Shown one piece after another: positions 21,544 through 29,486 of a DNA stretch of 45,713 nucleotides; position 1 is the first letter of the stretch; each line of letters begins with the position of its first letter. The position numbers and the translations under genes were made by a program. Origin of the DNA: JAPPHY01 sp034423135 (GTDB taxonomy: Bacteria > Chloroflexota > Dehalococcoidia > Lucifugimonadales > UBA2985); NCBI GenBank assembly GCA_034423135.1, contig DAOUJC010000013.1, forward strand, positions 1 to 45,713, given 5' to 3'. The notes under the pieces are model-generated. The model had not been told where the DNA came from, made no database searches, and worked only from the letters and a program-made list of their open reading frames with translations.

Positions 21544-22188
21544 ATGACTGCCAGTGATTCAAGCTCAAAGCTGGTTCCCGTCACCGTCTGGTACGACTAC
21601 ATCTGACCCTGGTGCTACGTTGGACTGGCCAGGTTGGACCAGTTGGAGCAGGACTTTCCGCTAGAGGTGACCTACAAGAGCTTCTACCTCAGGCCGGACA
21701 TGCCCCCGGAGGGCATCGTGCGACCGGCGAAGGAGGGAGAGCAGGTCGGGTCGCCGCTGACGGGCCACCTTGGCGAGGTGGCTGAGGAGGCTGGCCTTGT
21801 GATGCGCCGCGCGCCCCTGACGCCTAACACTCGCCTGGCATTCGAGGCCTCAGAGTTCGCCAAGGACGGCGGCCTCTTCGAGCCGTTCCACCGGGAGTGC
21901 TACCGCGCCTTCTGGGAGGACGGAGCGAACCTGGGGGAGCTGTCGGTGCTGCAAGAGATCGGCAAACAGGTGGGACTTGACCCCGCAGCGATGGAGGAGC
22001 GGCTGGCCGCGGGCCACTACACCGCGGCCGCGCAGACCCAGTACGAGGAAGCACTTGCGATTGGAGTAAGGGGCATCCCATCGTTCATCATGGGGCGTTA
22101 CTTCTTCTCCGGGGCACAGCCCTACGACCTGTTCAGGAGGGTTGCGGACATGGTGCAGAGGGAGGAGGCAGGCGAGGGCGAAGGCTGA
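21544..22188 (+). CDS. DsbA/FrnE-family oxidoreductase with in-frame TGA at the active site (candidate selenoprotein, UPWC)
   Basis: ATG 21544 follows GGGAGGTG. The frame reads VPVTVWYDYI, then TGA (21604-21606), then PWCYVGLARLDQLEQDF, and runs to 22188: 214 residues if TGA is read. FrnE-type DsbA proteins have exactly YDY(I/V)CPWCY(I/V)G here, so TGA replaces the first Cys of CPWC. The rest is a complete, undamaged family member: YKSFYLRPDMPPEG, a helical insert, NTRLAFEASEFAKDG, and the cis-Pro region RGIPSFIMGRYFFSGAQPYDLF. A hairpin suited to selenocysteine insertion lies directly downstream. The alternatives are a nonsense mutation or a sequencing error. Conventional start-to-stop calling would report only residues from 21634. 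Confidence 0.85.
21604..21644 (+). promoter_or_regulatory. Candidate bacterial SECIS element: UGA plus downstream hairpin
   Basis: After the TGA, bases 21623-21644 fold as GACTGG/CCAGTT (one G-U pair), a C-A mismatch, one C-G pair and a six-base loop AGGTTG. The GGU in the loop starts 25 bases past the TGA. Bacterial SECIS hairpins have a short stem and a loop with GG/GGU about 16-37 bases past the UGA. The fold was made by eye. Confidence 0.65.
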
Positions 22189-22238
22189 ATCGGCACGCCC
22201 AACCGGCGATTGTTAAGATAATCAGAATGGAAAACCCC

Positions 22239-22267
22239 TTGCACAGGCGGAAACGCGGGTGTATCTT
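22239..22267 (+). promoter_or_regulatory. Promoter for the structured RNA region
   Basis: TTGCAC (22239-22244), a 17-base spacer and TATCTT (22262-22267). Predicted start near 22274. Confidence 0.5.
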
Positions 22268-22273
22268 GTGGGT

Positions 22274-22470
22274 ACGCTAAGAAAGGAGGTGATCCATATT
22301 GTTATCTGATAAACGGGCTTCTAGTGAGGTGTCTGTAGCGTAAACGGCACTGGACGCAAGCCGCTCCGGTATCCGTTTGCGGAATACCGGCAGGCACCGG
22401 ACCCCGAAGCTCCCGGCTCAAGTCCACCGGGACGGTCTTCAGACCGAAGCGCTTCGGGGTCTTTCATTTT
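22274..22470 (+). ncRNA. Candidate structured RNA with anti-16S-tail sequence and three-way-junction end
   Basis: No protein gene on this strand follows for 1.6 kb. The block starts with AAGAAAGGAGGTGATCCA (22279-22296), the exact complement of the 3' end of 16S rRNA. A possible 14-codon frame, TTG 22300 to TAA 22344, follows. Then a stem CCGGTATCCG-TTTG-CGG-A-ATACCGG (22366-22390). Then an 11-bp stem GACCCCGAAGC (22400-22410) with GCTTCGGGGTC (22451-22461) encloses two hairpins (TCCCGG/CCGGGA and CGGTCT/AGACCG), and TTTCATTTT ends the block like a terminator. No known RNA family is recognised. Confidence 0.5.
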
Positions 22471-22728
22471 GCGCAATTCTCGACAGCAACGGCGATCGTG
22501 CGCACCAAGATCAGGCGGTGAAGTCCGTCATGAGGCCAATGCGTGCGCGCAGCTCATCGCCATCGACCTCAATCAGCCGGTGCTCCTTGAGCCAGCACCC
22601 CTTTCGACTGGACACTGACCGTGACAGTGTCCAGAAACGCTCATGCCTGCATCATAGCCAAGTGTGTTGGACATGCACGGCGACACTGTCCAAGCCCGTG
22701 TCCCATTCCGGCCTGACCGAAAGCCCGC
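22471..22728. repeat. Inverted repeats in the gap downstream of the M42 gene
   Basis: CTGGACACTG (22608-22617) and CAGTGTCCAG (22625-22634) form a perfect 10-bp inverted repeat. TTGGACA (22667-22673) with TGTCCAA (22687-22693) is a second, related one. A minus-strand scrap at about 22515-22600 (ending GDELRARIGLMTDFTA) looks like the tail of a lost gene. No intact gene is seen here. Confidence 0.45.
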
Positions 22729-23811
22729 CTAATCGAAGCTGCGCAGCTCCCGCACCGTGTCCGCGTCCAGCTTCCTGATCACCGCCTCAACCAGGTCCAC
22801 GGTCCAGTCGAAGTCCTGCCGGCTGAGGATGCTGTTGTGGCTGTGCAGATACCGCGTTGGAACGGCAATGTTGATGGATGGCGCTCCCTTGTGAGCCCTC
22901 TGCATCTCGGATCCGTCTTCGCCGTAGCCGACCAGCACGTCGTACTGGGTCGGGATGTCGTTCTCGCGCGCCGTATCCACGAACAGGTCTCGCAGCTTCA
23001 GGTTCGGCAGCATCGACGAGTCGTGCAGGAAGATTGCAGGGCCGCCTCCTACCTTCTCCTGCGCCTCCTCCTGCGTAATGCCCGGGTAGTCGCTCGCGAC
23101 GCCGGTCTCCAGATTGATACCGAGGTCCGGCTCGACGGCATAGCTGCTGGTGCGCGCGCCCCGAAGGCCGATCTCCTCCTGCACGGTGGCCGCGGCGTAC
23201 AGCGTGCCGGGCGGAGGCAACTCCCTTAAGCGGCGCATAACCTCGACGATGACGCCCAAGCCGACGCGGTCGTCCCACGCCTTGCCTAGGTACAGCGAGC
23301 CGCCGTTCAGCTGCGTGAAGCGACTGTCCGGCGCAATGGGGTCGCCGGGACGGATGCCCAGTCGGTCCTCCGCGTCCTCCTTGCTGGATGCGCCCACGTC
23401 GATGAACATCTGCTCGCGCTTGAACAGCTGCCCGCGTGCCTCCGCGGTCATCACGTGGGGCGTCTTCACGCCGGTGACTCCGAGAATGGGGCCGTTCCTG
23501 GTCATGATGACCCATCGCTGGTTGATGAGGGCCTGGTCCAGCCAGCCGCCCAGGGGGAGGAACATCACGTATCCCTCCTTGGTGATCAGCTTGACCATGA
23601 GACCGACCTCGTCCATGTGGGCGGCCAGCATCACCCTGGGCGAGCCGTCCTCAGCACCCAGCCTTCCGATCAGCGAGCCGATGCCGTCCGTCTCCAGTCC
23701 GTCGCAGAGACCGGACAGCTCGCGCTGCATGATGGCCCGGACAGGGCCCTCGAAGCCGGAAGGGCCGTGGGCGTTGGTCAGCTCCTCAAGCAGGGACTCG
23801 AAGTTGTCCAT
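22729..23811 (-). CDS. M42-family metallo-aminopeptidase (FrvX/glutamyl aminopeptidase type)
   Basis: 360 residues from ATG 23811, which follows AGGAGTG; the longer frame to 23931 is not family-like. Dinuclear metal and catalytic motifs: HGPSGFEGPV, MLAAHMDEVGLMVKLI (His-Met-Asp), LYLGKAWDDRVGLGVIVEV (bridging Asp), TVQEEIGLRGARTS (Glu base and ligand), DLGINLETGV and RYLHSHNSILSRQDFDWTVDLV. M42 enzymes form large tetrahedral aminopeptidase shells in the cytoplasm that degrade peptides. Confidence 0.93.
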   Translation of the reverse strand: MDNFESLLEELTNAHGPSGFEGPVRAIMQRELSGLCDGLETDGIGSLIGRLGAEDGSPRVMLAAHMDEVGLMVKLITKEGYVMFLPLGGWLDQALINQRWVIMTRNGPILGVTGVKTPHVMTAEARGQLFKREQMFIDVGASSKEDAEDRLGIRPGDPIAPDSRFTQLNGGSLYLGKAWDDRVGLGVIVEVMRRLRELPPPGTLYAAATVQEEIGLRGARTSSYAVEPDLGINLETGVASDYPGITQEEAQEKVGGGPAIFLHDSSMLPNLKLRDLFVDTARENDIPTQYDVLVGYGEDGSEMQRAHKGAPSINIAVPTRYLHSHNSILSRQDFDWTVDLVEAVIRKLDADTVRELRSFD

Positions 23812-23842
23812 GACTTGCACTCCTGGTAGCGTGGTAAGGCGT

Positions 23843-23870
23843 AGCGTACTCGCAAATGGCGCGGTGTCAA
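23843..23870 (-). promoter_or_regulatory. Promoter of the M42 peptidase gene
   Basis: Minus-strand TTGACA (plus 23865-23870), a 16-base spacer and TACGCT (plus 23843-23848), about 30 bases before ATG 23811. Confidence 0.55.
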
Positions 23871-23930
23871 GCATTGGGGGGGGGTCAATATCAGGGCCAG
23901 CCGATTCCAGGTGGCTGGCTTGCCTGCCCA

Positions 23931-23959
23931 CTCATATGGTTCGACAGGCTCACCATGAG
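23931..23959. repeat. Dispersed repeat of the GGTTCGACAGGCTCACC type
   Basis: CTCAT-AT-GGT then an 11-base loop TCGACAGGCTC then ACC-ATGAG: an inverted repeat with the TTCGACAGGCTCACCATGAG core that recurs as an intergenic repeat in many bacterial genomes. Only one copy is in this window. Confidence 0.5.
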
Positions 23960-24061
23960 CGGTGCCTATTTCGTCCGCTCACCCCCGCATCGTAGAGCGC
24001 ACCTTCCCTCAATCTCGCGCATCCCGCGCCGCTGCCGGTAGCGGTATGTCGGCGCGCAGGG

Positions 24062-24067
24062 TATAAT
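24062..24067 (+). promoter_or_regulatory. -10 element before the M16 peptidase gene
   Basis: TATAAT, about 60 bases before ATG 24127. No clear -35 element. Confidence 0.4.
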
Positions 24068-24126
24068 CCGCTTGTCGCTGTGCGTGCCGGCCCGCGCGGG
24101 CTGCCATGCGCGGCGGCGGAGAGTTT

Positions 24127-26790
24127 ATGCAGCCAATAGAATTCGAAAAGTTCACCCTTTCCAACGGGCTGGACGTCATACTTCACCAGGACAACGCCCT
24201 GCCGCTGGTGGCCGTCAACGTCTGGTACCACGTCGGTTCCAAGGACGAAACGCCCGGCAAGACCGGCTACGCCCACCTCTTCGAGCACCTCATGTTCGAA
24301 GGGTCAAAGCACCACAACAGCGGCTACTTCGAGCCGCTGCAGGAAGTGGGCGCAACCCTCAACGGCTCCACCACTCCAGACAGGACCAACTACTGGGAGA
24401 ACCTGCCGTCCCACTACCTGGAGCTTGCGCTCTGGCTGGAGTCGGACAGGATGGGCTTCCTGGTGGACGCCCTGGAACAGCGCAGGTTCGACATCCAGCT
24501 TGACGTGGTGAAGAACGAGCGTCGGCAGAGCTACGAGAACCGGCCCTACGGCGTGTCCGGCATTCACCTGCAGGGTGCCGTCTATCCGCTGCCTCATCCG
24601 TACCACTGGCCCACCATCGGCTTCCACGATGACCTGGATCAGGCGACACTTGAGGACGCGATCGCCTTCTTCCGGATGTTCTACACGCCATCCAACGCGA
24701 GCCTCGTCATCGCCGGGGACATTCGCCAGGATCAAGCCGCCGAGCTTGCTGAGCGATACTTCGGCGACATTCCGCCCGGTCCTGCACTGCCGCGAGCAAC
24801 CCGCACCGACTCGCCGTTGCAAGGCCGCGCTGACCTCACGCTCCACGACAAGGTGACGCTTCCTCGCTGGTCGATCGTGTGGCCCACCGTCCCGCGCTTC
24901 CACCCGGACGAAGCCCCGCTCTCAGTGCTGGCCTCCCTGCTCAGCGAAGGCAAGAGCTCAAGGTTGCACCGATCGCTGGTGTACGAAAAGCGAATAGCAC
25001 AGAGCGCGGCAGTCCGCCACGGCCCGGCGGAGATCGCCGGCGACTTCCACATGGACGTTACGGCGGCGGCAGGACATACCGCCGAGGAGGTCGCTGAGGC
25101 CGCGCTCGCCGAGATCAGGCGTCTTCAGGACGCACCGCCCCTGCCTGAGGAAATGGAGCGCGTCCGAAACCGCATCGAGTGGCAGCAGGTGCGCCTGACC
25201 GCCAACATCGGAGGGTTTGCAGGCAGGGCCAACCGCCTCAACTCCTTCAACGTGTTCGCGGGGGATCCTGGGGGCATCAACCAGGACATGGAGCGGTTCT
25301 TGGCGGTGCAGCCGGAGGACGTGCAGCGGGCTGCGCGAGTGTACATGGGCGAGCGGCAGGTGCAGATGGTGGTCCTGCCTGAGCCGTCCAGGAGCTACGC
25401 CGTCGGAGGCATCGACCGCACGCAGCGCCCGTCACCGGCGGCGCCCACCGCGTTCAGCCCTCCCCTGCCTGCGCGGCGGCGGCTGTCGAACGGCCTGGAA
25501 ATTCTGGTAGTCGAGAAGCGGGAGCTCCCGGCAGTGTCATTCGCACTGGTGTTGAACACCGGCGCGGCCCGAGACCCGGTTTCGCTTCCCGGACTCGCAT
25601 CATTGACCACGGCCATGCTCCAGGAGGGCACCTCAGGCCGCACGAGCAATCAGATTGCCGACGAGATGGAGTTCATGGGCAGCCAGCTGGCCACAATGAC
25701 CGGAAGGGAGTCCACAACACTGGCAGCGGAGACGCTGACGCGCCACTTCCCCAAGGCCCTGGAGATTGTGGCCGACCTGGTGCAGAACGCGGCCTTTCCC
25801 GACGACGAGCTGGACCGCGTTCGCAGGGAGCGGCTCACGTCGCTCAGGCGGATGCGGGACGATTCGACAGCCATGGCAGGACGCCATGCCCCCGGTCTCA
25901 TTCTGGGCAGGGAGAGCGCCTTCGGCCATCCCCTGAGCGGCACCGAGGAGTCCGTCGAGGCCATCTCACGCGAGGACATGGCGGACATCTACGGCCGCAA
26001 CTACGGGCCGGAGGGAGCTACGCTGGTTGTTGTGGGGGACGCCTCGCTCGCAGAGGTCGCGGAGCTGGCTGAGCAGTGGCTGGGAGACTGGAAGGCCGCT
26101 GACGGCGACGGCGCAACCCCCGCCACGCCGGCTGAAGAAGTCGCGTCAACCCCCACCACTCTGTACCTGCTGGACAAGCCCGGCGCAGCGCAGTCCGTCA
26201 TTAGAGCCGGGCTGACAAGCGTTGAGCGCCAACATCCCGACTACACAGCGCTCGCTCTGCTCAACCACCTGTTCGGCGGCCAGTTCACAGCAAGACTAAA
26301 CATGAACCTCAGAGAGGACAAGGGCTACAGCTACGGCTACCGCTCGTGGTTCGAGTGGCATCGTGGCCTGTCGGTGTTCATGGCTGGCGGAGGCGTGCAG
26401 ACCGAGGTCACGCGCGAGGCGGTTGAGGAGACACTTCGGGAGCTTCGCGACGTGGTCGGCGAGAGGCCCGTCACGGAGGCGGAGTTCGAGGCGGCCAAGG
26501 CGGCCATGCTGCGGCAGTTCCCATCGTCTTTCGAGACCTCGTGGCAGATTCTGGAGCAGCTGGTGCACGCCACATCCTTCAACCTCCCCGACGACTATTA
26601 CCAGACGCTTCCCGCCGCCATCGAGGCGGTGACGCTGGACGACGTGAGACGCGCCGCGGCGGAGAACATCGACAACAGCCGGCTGACGCTGCTGGTCGTG
26701 GGCGACCGAGAGGCTATCGAGCCGGGTCTGCGGGAAGTTGGCATTCCCGTACGCCTGCTGGACCAGGATGGGCTCGAGGACCAGGAGTGA
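24127..26790 (+). CDS. Double-domain M16 zinc peptidase (one active, one inactive half)
   Basis: 887 residues from ATG 24127, after GGAGAG. The N-terminal half has the inverted zinc motif HLFEH in KTGYAHLFEHLMFEGS near residue 45, with the downstream Glu region VVKNERRQSYENRPYG. The C-terminal half (from about 455, RRRLSNGLEILVVEKRELPAVSFALVLNTGAA) has the M16 fold but no HxxEH, and ends with the usual LNMNLREDKGYSYGYRSWFE region. Active and inactive halves joined in one chain form the clamshell seen in M16 proteases. No clear signal peptide, so probably cytoplasmic peptide degradation. Confidence 0.92.
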   Translation: MQPIEFEKFTLSNGLDVILHQDNALPLVAVNVWYHVGSKDETPGKTGYAHLFEHLMFEGSKHHNSGYFEPLQEVGATLNGSTTPDRTNYWENLPSHYLELALWLESDRMGFLVDALEQRRFDIQLDVVKNERRQSYENRPYGVSGIHLQGAVYPLPHPYHWPTIGFHDDLDQATLEDAIAFFRMFYTPSNASLVIAGDIRQDQAAELAERYFGDIPPGPALPRATRTDSPLQGRADLTLHDKVTLPRWSIVWPTVPRFHPDEAPLSVLASLLSEGKSSRLHRSLVYEKRIAQSAAVRHGPAEIAGDFHMDVTAAAGHTAEEVAEAALAEIRRLQDAPPLPEEMERVRNRIEWQQVRLTANIGGFAGRANRLNSFNVFAGDPGGINQDMERFLAVQPEDVQRAARVYMGERQVQMVVLPEPSRSYAVGGIDRTQRPSPAAPTAFSPPLPARRRLSNGLEILVVEKRELPAVSFALVLNTGAARDPVSLPGLASLTTAMLQEGTSGRTSNQIADEMEFMGSQLATMTGRESTTLAAETLTRHFPKALEIVADLVQNAAFPDDELDRVRRERLTSLRRMRDDSTAMAGRHAPGLILGRESAFGHPLSGTEESVEAISREDMADIYGRNYGPEGATLVVVGDASLAEVAELAEQWLGDWKAADGDGATPATPAEEVASTPTTLYLLDKPGAAQSVIRAGLTSVERQHPDYTALALLNHLFGGQFTARLNMNLREDKGYSYGYRSWFEWHRGLSVFMAGGGVQTEVTREAVEETLRELRDVVGERPVTEAEFEAAKAAMLRQFPSSFETSWQILEQLVHATSFNLPDDYYQTLPAAIEAVTLDDVRRAAAENIDNSRLTLLVVGDREAIEPGLREVGIPVRLLDQDGLEDQE

Positions 26791-26896
26791 GTTTCCCGCG
26801 CGCTCAGCCCGGGGCCGCACCGCTCCGGCGAGCCGGATGTTCCAGGCCCGCGGGTTTGCACCGACTCCAGACCCTCGTTCGCTTCCGCGGGGCTTC

Positions 26897-27892
26897 ATGG
26901 AGCTGAGCCTTGGCCCGGCCATAGGGCTGTTCCTGGCAGCCGCCGTGGTGATAGTGGTGGCGGCGGCATTCCTGACCACCTCCGCGGACGTTATAGCCAC
27001 GCGGATGGGCCTTGGGCGTTTGTGGGTTGGGGGGCTGATGCTTGCGGGCGCCACTTCACTGCCGGAGCTCGTGACGGTCGTTTCCGCCGCCCTCGGCGGC
27101 TCCGCCGACCTTGCCGCCGGTAACATCTTTGGCGCCAACATGCTCAACGTCAGCAAACTGGCCGTCCTGATGGCCCTGTTTGGCGGGCGCGAGATATTCC
27201 GGCAGCTGGCGCCTCAGCAGTTCTGGGTTGCGGGATCAGCCCTACTGCTCACGGCTATGGCCACGCTGTTTGCCGCCTCACAAATCGACTTCAAGCTGAT
27301 GGCGGTGAGCATCCCTGCCATAGCCATCATAGTCGCATACGTGGTCATGTTCCGCATTCTGCGCCGGTTCAGCATGCAAGCCAAGGAATCCGCGGAGGCA
27401 GAAGAGGGGCCTGCACACTCGCTGAGGTGGGGATGGACGGTGTTCCTCGCTGCAGCAGCCGCGATATTCGTTTCCGGCCCCGCGCTCGCGATCAGCGGCG
27501 AGGCAATCGCGGACGCCACAGGCATAGGCTCCGGCTTCGTTGGCGTCCTGGCCCTGGGAATGGCCACATCCCTCCCGGAGATAACGGCGACGATGACCGC
27601 CTTCCGCATGAAGGCCTACGACCTGGGCGTGGCCAGCATGTACGGCACCAACTCCTTCAACATCGTGGCCCTGGCGGCCGCAGACCTGGCCTACTCGGAC
27701 GGCTCGCTCTACAGCTTCACGACCGCAGGCACGGTCAGCGCCGGGCTGTTCGCCATTCTGGTCACGTCACTTGGCATGGTGTGGCTTACGATGCGGCGCC
27801 CGCTCAAGATGTTCTCTTTCGTCGAGCCTAGCCCGACTCTATTCGTAGGCATCTACCTGGTCGGGCTGGCAGTGGTGTTCCAGCTGGCGTAG
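26897..27892 (+). CDS. Sodium/calcium exchanger-family (CaCA) membrane transporter
   Basis: 331 residues, about ten helices. The two alpha repeats are present: GATSLPELVTVVSAALGGSADLAAGNIFGANMLN (near 50-85) and LGMATSLPEITATMTAFRMKAYDLGVASMYGTNSFN (near 220-255). The Glu in each SLPE and the Asn of the helix after it form the ion site. Upstream in-frame starts overlap the M16 gene and are hydrophilic, so ATG 26897 is used. It could exchange Ca2+ or another cation for Na+ or H+. Confidence 0.88.
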   Translation: MELSLGPAIGLFLAAAVVIVVAAAFLTTSADVIATRMGLGRLWVGGLMLAGATSLPELVTVVSAALGGSADLAAGNIFGANMLNVSKLAVLMALFGGREIFRQLAPQQFWVAGSALLLTAMATLFAASQIDFKLMAVSIPAIAIIVAYVVMFRILRRFSMQAKESAEAEEGPAHSLRWGWTVFLAAAAAIFVSGPALAISGEAIADATGIGSGFVGVLALGMATSLPEITATMTAFRMKAYDLGVASMYGTNSFNIVALAAADLAYSDGSLYSFTTAGTVSAGLFAILVTSLGMVWLTMRRPLKMFSFVEPSPTLFVGIYLVGLAVVFQLA

Positions 27893-28113
27893 CGACGGGT
27901 CGGGACACGGCTCGTTCAGCCTGCCAGGGTCATGCCCACCAGACTGCCGATGCCGAACGTGACCGCGGCAGCCGCGTCTCGCATCTTCGCGGGGCCGTGC
28001 GGCCGGTCAGGGCCGCTGCGCCTTATCGCCTACGTGACACTGGCAGGTCGCCAGTAACCGGCCTCGCACGTCGCAGGTGGGGTATGCGGGAAGAGTCTGA
28101 GGCGTACTGAGGG

Positions 28114-28569
28114 TCAGCTCCCCGGCGCGTTCCGGACCATCAGCTTCACCAGGTCGTGCCGTGTGATTATGCCAACAAGCTCCTTGCCGCGCGTGACCGG
28201 GAGCCGGTGGATCCCCTTGCTGAGCATCAGATCTGCCACTTTGCCAACGGGGGCATCCTCTTCCAGTGTGACGACGGGTTGGCTCATCACGTCTCTGATT
28301 CGTCTGGCGCTCACCTCTCTGGCCACCATCTCCACCGTCTCCGGCCTGACGAACGAGCCCATGAGGGTGTACAGATGGTCCGCCATGGGCAGGAACTTGC
28401 GATGGAGGCCGAAGTCTGAGTGCGTGATGATGCCTGTCAACTGCCCATCCCGGTTGAGAACGGGTAGACAGCTGGCGCCGTGCTCGATCATAAGGGAAGC
28501 CGCCTCCGCGACCGTCGAGTCCTCCGTGGTGGTAACCGCGGGGCTGGTCATTATGTCGCGTGCAAGCAT
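28114..28569 (-). CDS. CBS-domain pair protein
   Basis: 151 residues from ATG 28569, after GGAGG. The two CBS motifs are ARDIMTSPAVTTTEDSTVAEAASLMIEHGASCLPVLNRDGQLTGIITHSDF and IRDVMSQPVVTLEEDAPVGKVADLMLSKGIHRLPVTRGKELVGIITRHDLVK. No catalytic domain is attached. Stand-alone CBS pairs sense adenine nucleotides or act as regulatory subunits. A 200-base gap without genes separates it from the HAD gene. Confidence 0.92.
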   Translation of the reverse strand: MLARDIMTSPAVTTTEDSTVAEAASLMIEHGASCLPVLNRDGQLTGIITHSDFGLHRKFLPMADHLYTLMGSFVRPETVEMVAREVSARRIRDVMSQPVVTLEEDAPVGKVADLMLSKGIHRLPVTRGKELVGIITRHDLVKLMVRNAPGS

Positions 28570-28772
28570 GTCCGCCTCCATCCAGGGCCCGGCCTCAGCA
28601 CGCTTCTCTCCGCCTCATTGCCCTGGCGTTCGCAGGCCGCATCTGCGTAGATGCTGCCCTGCCATCAATTCTACCGCATTCGTCCGCACGTGTCCTGTAC
28701 GCTGCGGCGTGGCTGTCCGTCCCTCGAACACGCTCGCCATTCGCGCAAACGGGCAGGCAGGCGCCCCCGAAC

Positions 28773-29450
28773 CTACCTCCGCGGCAGCAGCTCCGGCAGG
28801 CGCGCGATCACGTCGTGGAAGTCATTGAACGGGAAGTAGGGAATGCCGTTGGCCTCGCAGTGAGCGAGGAGCCGGGCGCACGCGAAGACATAGTCGGCGT
28901 GAGCAGCGAGGCAAGTGTCAGAGAAGCCGTCTCCGACTGATACAACTGTGTAGCCCATGCCAGCGTACTTGAGCGCATGATAGCACTTGCATGCGCCTAC
29001 CGAGTCGCAGACCTCCGGGCACTCGTCGTAGACCACGCGCACCCGCTCGCCCGCGTCGAACGTGCCGCGGCTGCTGAACACCGGCACGTCCGATAGCCCA
29101 TTCGCCTCAAGCACCGGGCGAATGTAGAAGCCCAGCCCGCTGGACGCCACGTTCAGCGGTATGCCGCTCTCGCGGCACAGATCAACCAGCTCCCGCAAGC
29201 CGGGCCTGACCACTGCCTTCTCCCGGACAAAGCGAGCCATCTCCTCTTCCCGGTCGCTGGGCAGGCAGCCGAATTCGCTCGCCAGGCACTCGCGCCCAAC
29301 GATTTGGCCGGCCTCCCGCATCCGTCCGAAGCGGCGCCAGTCCTCAACGGCGAAGGCGTCCAGCAGCGCAACGCCCATGTCGAACTCCGTCACCGTCCCG
29401 TCGAAGTCGATCAGGATGGCCAGCTTGCCGGCGATTTCGGGCGGCGTCAT
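28773..29450 (-). CDS. HAD-superfamily phosphatase (MtnX/SerB-like)
   Basis: 225 residues. HAD motif I ILIDFDGTVTEFD (near 14), motif II NVASSGLGFYIRPVLEANG, Lys candidate in CKCYHALKYAG and motif III VVSVGDGFSDTCLAAHADYVFA. The helical cap between motifs I and II and the overall pattern match the MtnX/phosphoserine-phosphatase-like group. No methionine-salvage genes are nearby, so the substrate is open. Confidence 0.85.
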   Translation of the reverse strand: MTPPEIAGKLAILIDFDGTVTEFDMGVALLDAFAVEDWRRFGRMREAGQIVGRECLASEFGCLPSDREEEMARFVREKAVVRPGLRELVDLCRESGIPLNVASSGLGFYIRPVLEANGLSDVPVFSSRGTFDAGERVRVVYDECPEVCDSVGACKCYHALKYAGMGYTVVSVGDGFSDTCLAAHADYVFACARLLAHCEANGIPYFPFNDFHDVIARLPELLPRR

Positions 29451-29486
29451 GAGGTTGAAGGAATTAGCCTTCGAGGGCGGCCGGGT

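Noticed and set aside
22300..22344. 14-codon frame after the strong GGAGGTGATCC site as a definite protein gene
   Set aside because: It has a good ribosome site but is too short to support from sequence alone and matches nothing known. It is kept only as part of the structured RNA candidate.
22377..22778. Plus-strand 133-residue open frame
   Set aside because: It runs through the hairpins and inverted repeats, has no ribosome site or family features, and overlaps the end of the M42 gene.
23876..23884. Nine-base G run as a second phase-variable tract
   Set aside because: It lies upstream of the M42 promoter, outside any coding region, and is too short to stand out in this GC-rich genome.
26738..26896. 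N-terminal extension of the cation exchanger starting inside the M16 gene
   Set aside because: The extra residues are hydrophilic, overlap a well-supported gene end, and the family begins at the hydrophobic segment after ATG 26897.
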